Assembly (NCBI GenBank): GCA_016712595.1 | Contig: JADJQT010000001.1 | Location: forward strand, 1,733,501-1,797,500 | Source of the DNA: Rhodospirillales bacterium | Lineage (GTDB): Bacteria; Pseudomonadota; Alphaproteobacteria; Rhodospirillales; Defluviicoccaceae | Direction: 5' to 3' | Length of the DNA: 64,000 nt | Shown: positions 15,473-23,963 of the stretch, one piece after another | Numbering within the stretch: the first letter of the stretch is position 1 | Layout of the letters: each line of letters begins with the position of its first letter | Made by a program: the position numbers and the translations under genes | Notes under the pieces: model-generated | Told to the model about the DNA's origin: nothing | What the model saw: the letters and a program-made list of their open reading frames with translations, nothing else | Database searches by the model: none

Positions 15473-18001
15473 TCAAAGCGCATATCGACGGGACCGTTGC
15501 CATTCGGCGCACCAGTCGCGAAATTCGTCCGCCGCGAGAGCGGGCGAAAAAATGTAGCCCTGGGCGAGATCGCAACCGCGAACGCGGATGTATTCGAGCT
15601 GCTCGATCTTCTCGACTCCCTCGGCGATGACACGGATGCCGAGGCGGTGGGCCATAGCGATGATCGCCTCGACGACGGTCGCGTCGCCGGCATCCTGCAA
15701 GACATTGGCGATGAATGACTTGTCGATCTTGAGCGAATCGACCGGCAGCTGTTTCAGGTGGCTGAGGCAGGAATAGCCGGTGCCGAAATCGTCGAGTGCG
15801 AGACGCACCCCCATGCGGTCGAGCTCACGCAGCGCGGCGGCTGTTTCACCGAGGTCGCTCATCAGGCATCCCTCGGTAACCTCGAGCTCGAGACAGTGGG
15901 GGGGGACGCCGTACCGCTGCAGGGCTGCCGCAACTGAATTGACCAGCCCTCGGCCGTTCCATTGCCGCGACGAAACGTTGACCGCGAGGGTCAGCTGCGG
16001 CAGTCCCGATCGCCGCCAGGCACCGAGATAACGACACGCCTCATCGAGTACCCACTGGCCAATCGCCACGATCAAGCCGGTGTCCTCGGCCAGCGGCACG
16101 AACCGTTCCGGCATCATATGCCCGAGTTGCGGGTTGCGCCATCGCAGCAAGGCTTCAGCGCCGGCGAGTTGGTGGGAGCGGATATCGACGATCGGCTGGA
16201 AGTGAATAACAAATTCGCTGCGGTCGAGGGCGTGGACGAGATGGCCTTCAAGGCGCATGCGCTCGCGCGCCACTTCGTTCATCTCGGCGGTGAAGTAGTG
16301 AAATGTGTTCCGCCCCTGCTCCTTCGCCCGGTACATCGCCGCGTCTGCGTTCTGCATCAAGGTGGCGGCATCTTCTCCGTCGTCTGGAAAAACGCTGATG
16401 CCGATCGAAGCGGTGACGAACGCCTCGTGCAGGTCGAGCACGAAAGGATTTGAAAAGGCGCTGAGAATCTTGTGCACCACCGGTTCGGTATGGGCCGAGC
16501 TGGCGATGTTCGGCAGGATGATGGTGAACTCGTCACCTCCGAGGCGGGCGACGGTATCCTCCTCGCGCACGCAACTACGAATGCGGTCCGCCGCCATTTT
16601 CAACAGGTGATCGCCAGTGGCGTGACCCCAGGTGTCGTTGATCTTCTTGAACTGATCAAGATCAAGGAACAGGACGCCGCCTTTGTGGCGATGGCGCATC
16701 GCGCTGACCACGGCGCTGCGCAGGCGGTCGAGCGCCAGCATGCGATTCGGCAGCCCGGTTACCTCGTCGAAATTCGCCTGTCGCTGCAAGCGGTCTTCGT
16801 AAGCCTTGCGCAAGGTCACATCGGCGACGGTTGATTGAAACGCGAAGGCGCCTTTCCAGCTGACTTCCTGCGTCTGCACTTCCACCCAGATAAACCCACC
16901 GTCCTTGCGCACACACTTCAATTCGTGGGCATCCGAGGGCGATGTGCCGAAGTGGCCAGGCTGCGGAGCGATATAGCCCTGACTGTGGTCGCTCTTGGCG
17001 AACAGTCGCTCAAGCGACGGCAGCGCGACGATTTCCTCCGGATCATCGTAACCGAAGATCCGGGCAAAGGTGCGGTTGGCGAAAATCGGCACGCCGTCGC
17101 GCTCGATGACGATCCCGAGAACCGAGCCTTCGACAAGGCTGCGGAACCGTTCCTCGCTTTCGCGGACCGCCTGCTCTCCACGTTTGCGTTCGGTGATGTC
17201 GAGCGAGACCGTGACGATTTGATCGATTTGCCCGTCATGGCCGTAGAGCGGTGCTTTCGTCGTCAGCAGCACGCGCTCGTCGTCCTTGCGGTCGCGCAGC
17301 GTCTCCTCGATGTCGAACAGCGGGGCACCCGCCTCGATCACTTGATCGTCGAGGTCCTGATGCCGACGGCCGTAGGTTTCGCCAAACAGATCCGTCTGCG
17401 CCAAAATCATGCGATCGGCGCCGTTCAAGTCAAAGAAGTCCTCATGGACGCTGTTGAGGAATAATATTCGCCCGCTCCGACCGGTTGCCCGGATCAGCGC
17501 GGGAACCGTGTTGACCACCCTGCGAAGATTCTCCTCGCTGAGGCGAATAGCCTCGGCATGCTGGCGGACGCTCGCCTCAAGCGCTTCCTTAAGGTCCGAT
17601 GCGCGGGATTTAAGCAGCTTCTGATGGTGCCAGAGCGATAAGAGATTGCGCGCTCGGGTGCAGAACTCCCGGCCATCGACCGGACTGAGGAGGAACTCGC
17701 TCGCACCCGCGTCAAGCGCGCGGTAGCGGAACACCCGGTCTTCATACGCCGTCACCACGATTATCGGCACGCCTTGGGCGCTCGGCAGTTGTCGGCAAGC
17801 GGTGATGAACTCCTCCCCCGACATTTCCGGCATGACGAAGTCGGTCACGATCAGGTCGGGAGGCTGGCTGGCGATAAACTGCAGCGCCGCCTTTGGCGCG
17901 GTGAACCCGCGCACAACGACGTCCGGCTGCGCCGCTTGCGCGAACCGCTCGAGAATCTTCAGGTTGATCGCCTGATCATCGACGATCACGACTAGGGCCA
18001 T
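15473..18001 (-). CDS. response regulator with PAS-PAS-GGDEF-EAL output (cyclic di-GMP turnover)
   Basis: 842 residues. Receiver domain 1-120 with the phosphorylatable Asp54 in DLIVTDFVMPEMSG; two PAS segments (about 155-270 and 280-400); GGDEF domain (about 410-575) with intact RLGGDEF and an I-site REED exactly five residues before it; EAL domain (about 585-835) with AEALLRW, DDFGTGYSCLSHLK and VIAEGVE. Both halves therefore look catalytic: diguanylate cyclase with product inhibition, and phosphodiesterase. Next to rpfF/rpfC, it sits where the HD-GYP regulator RpfG would be expected and may receive phosphate from RpfC. That link is inferred from position. Confidence 0.94.
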   Translation of the reverse strand: MALVVIVDDQAINLKILERFAQAAQPDVVVRGFTAPKAALQFIASQPPDLIVTDFVMPEMSGEEFITACRQLPSAQGVPIIVVTAYEDRVFRYRALDAGASEFLLSPVDGREFCTRARNLLSLWHHQKLLKSRASDLKEALEASVRQHAEAIRLSEENLRRVVNTVPALIRATGRSGRILFLNSVHEDFFDLNGADRMILAQTDLFGETYGRRHQDLDDQVIEAGAPLFDIEETLRDRKDDERVLLTTKAPLYGHDGQIDQIVTVSLDITERKRGEQAVRESEERFRSLVEGSVLGIVIERDGVPIFANRTFARIFGYDDPEEIVALPSLERLFAKSDHSQGYIAPQPGHFGTSPSDAHELKCVRKDGGFIWVEVQTQEVSWKGAFAFQSTVADVTLRKAYEDRLQRQANFDEVTGLPNRMLALDRLRSAVVSAMRHRHKGGVLFLDLDQFKKINDTWGHATGDHLLKMAADRIRSCVREEDTVARLGGDEFTIILPNIASSAHTEPVVHKILSAFSNPFVLDLHEAFVTASIGISVFPDDGEDAATLMQNADAAMYRAKEQGRNTFHYFTAEMNEVARERMRLEGHLVHALDRSEFVIHFQPIVDIRSHQLAGAEALLRWRNPQLGHMMPERFVPLAEDTGLIVAIGQWVLDEACRYLGAWRRSGLPQLTLAVNVSSRQWNGRGLVNSVAAALQRYGVPPHCLELEVTEGCLMSDLGETAAALRELDRMGVRLALDDFGTGYSCLSHLKQLPVDSLKIDKSFIANVLQDAGDATVVEAIIAMAHRLGIRVIAEGVEKIEQLEYIRVRGCDLAQGYIFSPALAADEFRDWCAEWQRSRRYAL

Positions 18002-18017
18002 CGTTCATCCCGCGGTC

Positions 18018-18365
18018 GTGGCTGGCGCTTCCTTGGTCGAACGAGGCGACAGACCGTTGAACGACGTAAAAAATACAAGGGAATCATGGGACTTCATCCC
18101 GCTCAAGGTCAATCCCTTACCTTTTGTGGTCTTACCCGATGCATTCACCGTCTTCAGCGACCCGCTCGCGCACCACCCCCGTAGCCTTTTCATCAAGTGG
18201 GGTCGCCCACCGGTCATGACGATGCGTCTGTCGGCCGGCGGCCGCGATTTGCCGCCGGTGATTGTTCGCTACCGCAGCGAAGGCGCTATAAAAACCATGT
18301 TTCTTGTCGGAGTTCTCGCAGACAAAAGTTCATTTGCAGAGAATGATAGATCACTAAGATATTAA
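18018..18365 (+). CDS. possible hypothetical ORF upstream of rpfF
   Basis: GTG-initiated frame of 115 codons with partly GC-rich third positions and protein-like segments (DFIPLKVNPLPFVVLPDAF, VMTMRLSAGG). It would start only 16 bases from the divergent regulator gene, has no clear Shine-Dalgarno and matches no family I know. The whole 18002-18441 interval may simply be the divergent promoter region of the regulator and rpfF. Confidence 0.2.
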   Translation: MAGASLVERGDRPLNDVKNTRESWDFIPLKVNPLPFVVLPDAFTVFSDPLAHHPRSLFIKWGRPPVMTMRLSAGGRDLPPVIVRYRSEGAIKTMFLVGVLADKSSFAENDRSLRY

Positions 18366-18441
18366 AAACGTGTATAACTTGCAAACCAACATCCTCGCCT
18401 TGAAAGACTCGCTCAGAGATCTACAAGACATGGAGAATCAC

Positions 18442-19467
18442 ATGTCGTACCTTGGTTACCCTCATTCTCAATCCATGCACGCTCAATCCAGAATCGTTGG
18501 CGAAAAATGCCCCATCGGGGCTAAACGTACGCCATCGTCAATAAGTTCCTGCGCTCAGTCGAGCACTCGTGCCGATTTTCCGAAGAGCTTGGCCGCGAAT
18601 CTGACGTTGCCGCGTCTTGCGAGTGTTGAACTGTCGTTTGATCCCTCGTTTCGAGCACTCTGGCAGTTCATGAAACCGCAGGAGCGTCCGAGCTTCACCG
18701 CCGGACTGCTGAACGACATGACCAAAGCTCTCGATTTCGTCGAAGATTCGGTCGGTCATGCCGAGAGCAAGGAGTCGCCGATTGATTTCCTTGTGCTCGC
18801 ATCGAAAATTCCCGGAATCTTCAATCTTGGCGGCGATCTGCCGCACTTCATCAGTCTTATCGAGAAAGGTGATCGGGAAACTTTGCGCTGGTATGCGCAC
18901 GTCTGTGCCAAGGGGCAGTATCGCCGGGCGATCGGGCTCGATCTGCCGATCTGTTCGATCGCGCTGGTGCAAGGAGACGCGCTCGGAGGTGGGTTCGAGG
19001 CGGCGTTGGCGCACGACGTGATCATTGCCGAGCGCGGCGCCTCCTTCGGGCTCCCCGAGGTGCTGTTCAACCTGTTTCCGGGCATGGGCGCTTATAGTTT
19101 TCTTGCCCGTCGTCTCGATTCGATTCGCGCCGAACGGATGATCTTGAGCGGGCGGATCTACACGGCGGAGGAACTTCACGCCGAGGGTGTCGTCGATCGG
19201 CTCGTCGAGCGCGGCGAGGGTGAAGACGCGGTCAATAGCTATATGGTTGAGTTCACGCGCGCTGCTCCGGCACGGCGCGCGCTCCTGGAAGCGCGGCGAA
19301 TTGTCAATCCGATCAGCTTGCGCGAATTGATGTGGATTGCCGATCTCTGGGTGGATGCCGCACTGGCGCTGAGCCCGGCCGATCTTCGCAGAATGCGCCA
19401 CCTCGCCCGCGCTCAGGACCGCCGATGGGAGAAACTCGTCGATAAAGGCCAAGATGCCAATACTTAA
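18442..19467 (+). CDS. rpfF: RpfF-type DSF synthase (crotonase-fold enoyl-CoA hydratase/thioesterase)
   Basis: 341 residues. From about residue 60 it follows Xanthomonas RpfF closely: FNLGGDLPHF, SIALVQGDALGGGFEAAL, FGLPEVLFNLFPGMGAYSF and a C-terminal MWIADLWVDAAL helix. The two catalytic glutamates of RpfF (141 and 161) correspond to E186 in GGGFEAAL and E206 in GLPEVLF, with the same 20-residue spacing. RpfF makes cis-2-unsaturated fatty-acid signals from acyl-ACP. There is a ~55-residue N-terminal extension relative to RpfF. ATG 18442 was chosen for GGAG six bases upstream; GTG 18370 and ATG 18430 are alternatives. It converges on rpfC, as in Xanthomonas. Confidence 0.9.
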   Translation: MSYLGYPHSQSMHAQSRIVGEKCPIGAKRTPSSISSCAQSSTRADFPKSLAANLTLPRLASVELSFDPSFRALWQFMKPQERPSFTAGLLNDMTKALDFVEDSVGHAESKESPIDFLVLASKIPGIFNLGGDLPHFISLIEKGDRETLRWYAHVCAKGQYRRAIGLDLPICSIALVQGDALGGGFEAALAHDVIIAERGASFGLPEVLFNLFPGMGAYSFLARRLDSIRAERMILSGRIYTAEELHAEGVVDRLVERGEGEDAVNSYMVEFTRAAPARRALLEARRIVNPISLRELMWIADLWVDAALALSPADLRRMRHLARAQDRRWEKLVDKGQDANT

Positions 19468-19599
19468 CGCCTGATTGCGCGCAGCGAATCCACGAGATGA
19501 CTTACGATACACGGGACACGAGACACATCATGCCGTTCGTCTTTGCCGGGACCGGCGAAGATGCCGACACGCAAACCGGCGCACGCGGCGATGCCAGTC

Positions 19600-22158
19600 T
19601 CAGCAAAACGTGGTTCGCCGCAAATCGGTCGCACGGTCCGAGAGTTCCCGGCGGAAGCGTCCAAGCTCGCGACGCATCTGCTGTACGCTCTCGGACCCGG
19701 TGCCGCGCAGACGCTCAAGACTGATTCCCTGCAGCTCCTGACACATCCGCCTCATCGATTCAGCGCCGACATTTCCGGACGTGCCGCGGAGCGCATGGAC
19801 TTGATCGCGAAACGCGCGCGTATCACTCTCGCGGACGGCTCGGTCCATTTCTTCAAACAGTCGTTCGCAGTCAACCGCGTACTCCTCCAGGACTTGGAGG
19901 ACGAACTCGCCGTCGGCAAAGCGTACGAGGTTCTCGACGAATTGCCAGCTGATCGCAGGGGCGATCTCGTTGCGGTATCGCGGATGCTTGGAAATCTGCG
20001 TGACTGCGGCGGGCAGTGGCTTGGCAGCGAGCGGTGCGGCGGTTGCAGCGTCCTCGCGCGGGAACCGGGCGGCGAGGCGATCGACCGTGCCAAGCATAGA
20101 AGTCGGCTCGACAGGCTTAGTCAGGTAGGCGTCGATGCCTGCGTCGTAAGATGCCTGGCGCGTCTCCGCTGTCGCGTCGGCGCTGAGCACGACAATCGGC
20201 AAGTGCCGCTGGCCGATCGCCGCCATGCGATGCAGCTTGACCATCTCCAGCCCGCTCATGCCTGGCATGTTGACGTCGACGATCGCGAGGTCAAATGACG
20301 ATGAGTCGAGCAGAGTAAGCGCATCTTCGCCGCTGTCAGCGAGTTGCACGAAATGCCCCGCATGTTCGAGGATTCGTTTGGTTACTTTTTGATTGATGAC
20401 GTTATCCTCGGCGACCAACAGCCGAAGACGGCGTTGTTGTGGCTTTGCCACCGTGACTTCCCCCTCGTCCCCAGCGTCGACACCGGCACCCCGGCCAATC
20501 ATCCGCGCTGCGTGCAGCGCGCGCAACAGCGCTGTTCGATCGAATGAGGCGGGCAGGCTCGCGGCGAAGCACGTGCCGTCATCGCAGGCCAAGTCCGGTT
20601 CGTCGACCAGCCGCACGCAGACGATCGATGCCCGCGGCGCGCTGTCGATCAACGGTCGAATGAGCTCGGCGGTCCATGGTCGCCCCGACCGGGAGTCGGC
20701 AAGGACTGCACCTGTTCCGTTTTCTGCCAAGAGTGTCGCAAGCTGTGTGGCTGAGCGTACAATCGCGATGGCGATGGGCAGGTCGCCCGCTAAAATTCGA
20801 ATGCTCCCCCCGACGGCGGCGTCGTCGCTCAATACGAACAGCCGCTCGGGAATTGTTACATCGGAGCTTTCTTCTAGCGGAATAAAAGGCAGGTCGACGT
20901 GGAACAAGCTCCCCTTACCCGGCGTGCTCTCGAGCCCGATGCTGCCGCCGACGAGTTGCACCAGGCTACGGGTGATGGAAAGGCCGAGGCCGGTGCCGCC
21001 ATAGCGCCGGTGGATCGTGTCGTCTGCCTGAACAAACCGCTCGAAGATTTGCGCTTGTTGTTCGGCGGCGATGCCGATGCCCGTATCGCGCACGTTGAAC
21101 CGGAGCAAAAGCCCGCTTGGCGGCTGCTTCGCCGCGGGAGCGACGTCAATCGAAACCCGTCCGGATTCGGTGAACTTGATCGCGTTTGCGATCAGGTTGG
21201 TGAGAATCTGGCGCAGGTGTCGACTGTCGCCACGCACCGGCCACGGAACGCCTGCGCCGATGTGCAGCGTCAGCGCGAGGCCCTTGCCCTCGGCCTGTGG
21301 CCGGAACATTGCGACGATGTCGGCGAGGCTGGCGTAAAGATCGAATTCTGTCTCGCTGACGGTAATGCGCCCGGCTTCGATCTGCGAGACGTCAAGGACG
21401 TCTTCGATCAGGGACAAGAGCGCGCCGCCGGATGTTTGTATGGTCCGCACCATTTCCTGCTGATCGCGGTCGAGCGCGGTATGGCCGAGCAGGTCGCCCA
21501 TGCCGATGATTGCGTTCAGCGGCGTGCGAAGTTCATGGCTCATCGTTGCGAGAAACCGGCTCTTGGCGACACTTGCCGCCTCCGCCTGAGCTTTTGCCTC
21601 GCGGAGCTTGCGGATGAGCGACGCCGCGTACGCAGGCAGGACGACGAGAGCCGCCAGCAGGCCGAAACCCAGAGGTGATTCTCTCTGCCAGAACGGCGTG
21701 GTGAGGATCACCGCGAGAAATCCGCAAACGGCAAGCGCGCCCGATCCCGCAAGGTAGGCGAGGCCGTAACGGAAACCGTTGCCGAACGCGACCCACAGGT
21801 AGATGGCGTAAAATGGCGCCGCCGCTTCGCCACCGAAATGCATGAATGCCGACGTCATGGCGAAGTCGGTAACCATGGAGGCGATCCGCCGTGCTGGCGA
21901 GGCAGCCGGCCACCAAATGATGAGTCCAAGGTAGACGCAGGCGATGACGAGATAGGTGTCGGCGAGCATCGCGCTGGTACGCACGTCCGGATCCGAGTTC
22001 GCCAACGATCCGTTCGCCGCCAAATAAAAAGACAAAAGTGCGACGATGACGATACGGATTACCGCCTGTTCGTGCTCGCTGTCTGGGCGGTTACGAAAAC
22101 GAGCAAAGACCGTACGAAGCGCCAAAAAGCCCCGTTTAAATAATTCGTTGCGGATCAT
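19600..22158 (-). CDS. rpfC: RpfC-type hybrid sensor histidine kinase (DSF receptor)
   Basis: 852 residues with RpfC architecture. The short N-terminal input resembles RpfC (RPDSEHEQAVIRIVIVALL), then five membrane helices between about 32 and 182 with GEAAAPFYAIYLWVAFGNGF. Kinase: H208 in SHELRTPLN, N-box NLIANAIKF, DTGIGI and GTGLGLS. Receiver about 577-695 with Asp628 in IVDVNMPGMSG. HPt with His788 in HALRGTSGN. It is a membrane phosphorelay sensor expected to detect DSF. ATG 22158 has AGAGG five bases upstream and matches the RpfC start; longer frames reach 22275. It ends 132 bases from the convergent rpfF stop. Confidence 0.9.
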   Translation of the reverse strand: MIRNELFKRGFLALRTVFARFRNRPDSEHEQAVIRIVIVALLSFYLAANGSLANSDPDVRTSAMLADTYLVIACVYLGLIIWWPAASPARRIASMVTDFAMTSAFMHFGGEAAAPFYAIYLWVAFGNGFRYGLAYLAGSGALAVCGFLAVILTTPFWQRESPLGFGLLAALVVLPAYAASLIRKLREAKAQAEAASVAKSRFLATMSHELRTPLNAIIGMGDLLGHTALDRDQQEMVRTIQTSGGALLSLIEDVLDVSQIEAGRITVSETEFDLYASLADIVAMFRPQAEGKGLALTLHIGAGVPWPVRGDSRHLRQILTNLIANAIKFTESGRVSIDVAPAAKQPPSGLLLRFNVRDTGIGIAAEQQAQIFERFVQADDTIHRRYGGTGLGLSITRSLVQLVGGSIGLESTPGKGSLFHVDLPFIPLEESSDVTIPERLFVLSDDAAVGGSIRILAGDLPIAIAIVRSATQLATLLAENGTGAVLADSRSGRPWTAELIRPLIDSAPRASIVCVRLVDEPDLACDDGTCFAASLPASFDRTALLRALHAARMIGRGAGVDAGDEGEVTVAKPQQRRLRLLVAEDNVINQKVTKRILEHAGHFVQLADSGEDALTLLDSSSFDLAIVDVNMPGMSGLEMVKLHRMAAIGQRHLPIVVLSADATAETRQASYDAGIDAYLTKPVEPTSMLGTVDRLAARFPREDAATAAPLAAKPLPAAVTQISKHPRYRNEIAPAISWQFVENLVRFADGEFVLQVLEEYAVDCERLFEEMDRAVRESDTRAFRDQVHALRGTSGNVGAESMRRMCQELQGISLERLRGTGSESVQQMRRELGRFRRELSDRATDLRRTTFC

Positions 22159-22692
22159 CTGCGCCTCTGAGCGAAGCATGCTGCCGATCGGTCGGAATTC
22201 CGACGCCTCGGACCCTTCCGAGACGGCTTTGCGGATGAGAAAGCAGTGCCCCGCAGGCCAGGAGGTGCGGCTCACGCGCCGCCAGCGCGTTCACCCGGCT
22301 CGATCAGCTGGTATCATGGACGCCAAGAAACAGACACGAGCACCCTTAGAATCGGGCCGCCAAAGCCTGGAAAAACCGTCATTGGGACCTGCGCTGTTCC
22401 ACCATTCTGACGAGGAGCACAAAACAAGCGCCCAACTCCCGCATCCCCATCCCATCCGGCTCCCACGCCTAATCCATCATTCTGATCTTTTTGTGGCAAT
22501 TTACCCCGGATTGGGTGGAACAACAATCCGCTTGTGGCCGCCAACTGAAAATGCCGCGCGAACCAACGACTTGGCTCGGCGATGCCTCGGCGCTATCGGA
22601 AAATAGGGAAGCGTGGTGGGTAACAACGATCAAATCGTCAATGTCCTGGTCACGCAACAGTTCGTCTCCTACCTCGCTGCGTGGCAGCGCGG
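22159..22692. other. intergenic region between rpfC and the tRNA pair
   Basis: About 530 bases without a convincing gene. It must contain the rpfC promoter and the downstream end of the tRNA transcript. Frames that cross it are extensions through the tRNA genes and were not accepted. No clear terminator or repeat was seen. Confidence 0.4.
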
Positions 22693-22767
22693 TGGCTCCG
22701 GAGGAGGGATTCGAACCCCCGACCCAGCGGTTAACAGCCGCTTGCTCTACCACTGAGCTACTCCGGA
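22693..22767 (-). tRNA. tRNA-Asn (anticodon GUU)
   Basis: 75 nt including encoded CCA. Acceptor TCCGGAG pairs with CTCCGGA; the D-arm reads AGCTCAGTGGTAGAGC; the anticodon stem AGCGG/CCGCT encloses loop CTGTTAA (anticodon GTT); the T-arm GGGGGTTCGAATCCCTC contains the TTCGAAT loop. It lies 7 bases downstream of tRNA-Cys on the same strand, so the two are probably cotranscribed. Confidence 0.97.
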
Positions 22768-22774
22768 ACGGTAC

Positions 22775-22848
22775 TGGAGGCGCGGACCGGATTCGAACCG
22801 GTGTACACGGCTTTGCAGGCCGCTGCGTAGCCACTCCGCCACCGCGCC
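22775..22848 (-). tRNA. tRNA-Cys (anticodon GCA)
   Basis: 74 nt including encoded CCA. Acceptor GGCGCGG pairs with CCGCGCC; D-arm GGCGGAGTGGCTACGCA; the anticodon loop CTGCAAA gives GCA; T-arm CCGGTTCGAATCCGG. It is the promoter-proximal member of a tRNA-Cys/tRNA-Asn pair. Confidence 0.97.
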
Positions 22849-23113
22849 AAGCGCAACCAACGCAGCTCCCCGCCGCAGGCCTTACCGGCCTTACGAAGAC
22901 GCGAGACTAGTGGCAGGCTTGGCGGCGGTCAAGGCGTGGCAGTGGCGTCGGAGCCGCTTTTTATCGTCGCTGGGCGCGACAGCGACGGAGGTGGGATCAA
23001 TATCCGGTGCGCAGGATGAAGCGGCCGGGTTGTATGGGGCCAGCTTGCTCGGTATATAGCTGCGCGGCGCATATCGCGTTCGTCGCCGCGCCACGACTAC
23101 TTCGAGGGCCGAC

Positions 23114-23767
23114 ATGGATTACGCCGCCGCCCGGTACAACATGGTTCAACAACAGCTGCGGACGAATCGGGTCACCGATCCGATGATCGTCGCAGCGATG
23201 AGCACATTGCCGCGCGAGGGATTCATCCCGCAATCGCACCGCGGCCTTGCCTACGTCGACGAGGACATTCCCTTGGGCACCGGGCGATTCATGCCGGCTC
23301 CCCTGACGACGGCGCGCCTGCTGCAGGCCGCAGAGATCGATGCCGCCGACGTCATCCTCGAAATTGGTTGCGGCACCGGCTACGCGACGGCGGTGATGGC
23401 GGGGATAGCGAGCGTCGTCGTTGCGCTTGAGTGCGACGCCGATCTTGCGGCGAAGGCGACCGCAATTCTCGCTGAACTCGATCTCAATACGGTGACGGTG
23501 ACCACAGGTCCACTGCCGGCCGGCCACCCGGAGCAGGCGCCTTACGATGTGATCGTCTTTGGCGGTGCCGTCGCTTCGGTTCCGCCGGCGATTACCCAGC
23601 AGCTCGCTGACGGCGGCCGGATGCTTGCCGTAATTGCGGGGGAAAAGGGCCTTGGTTGCGGGACGCTCTTTCTGCGACGGGGAGAATCGATTTCGCGCCG
23701 TACGCTGTTCGACGTGTCGCTCCCGCTGCTCCCGGGCTTTGTTCCCGAGCCAATGTTCCGCTTCTGA
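23114..23767 (+). CDS. protein-L-isoaspartate O-methyltransferase family protein
   Basis: 217 residues with the Pcm pattern: an N-terminal MDYAAARYNMVQQQLRTNRV, then SAM-binding motif I VILEIGCGTGYATAVMA and post-motif ALECDADLAAKA. The family methylates isoaspartyl residues for protein repair. This alphaproteobacterial branch, located just before tolC, may be divergent because the active-site stretch is PLGTGRFMPAP in place of the usual (T/S)ISQPYI. The conserved order pcm-tolC-popZ-valS is seen here, with about 195 bases before tolC. Confidence 0.88.
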   Translation: MDYAAARYNMVQQQLRTNRVTDPMIVAAMSTLPREGFIPQSHRGLAYVDEDIPLGTGRFMPAPLTTARLLQAAEIDAADVILEIGCGTGYATAVMAGIASVVVALECDADLAAKATAILAELDLNTVTVTTGPLPAGHPEQAPYDVIVFGGAVASVPPAITQQLADGGRMLAVIAGEKGLGCGTLFLRRGESISRRTLFDVSLPLLPGFVPEPMFRF

Positions 23768-23963
23768 GCATTTGCTGACGGTGAAACTTGCGATGATGAC
23801 GGCGTGAACCGCGTCAAGAGCGGGAAGGGAGACAGTCGCAAAGGACGGGAAACCCAGAGGAGACAATAGCAGAGTCTTTTGCAAGACAGCCCATACTCCT
23901 CTCGTCGATGACGAGGGTGACCCGCGGGCGGATTTCTGGTGCGGGACGACAGGGGGAACGACC

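Noticed and set aside
22469..22834. 121-codon minus-strand frame across the tRNA genes
   Set aside because: Most of it is translated tRNA-Asn and tRNA-Cys; the remaining part shows no protein features.
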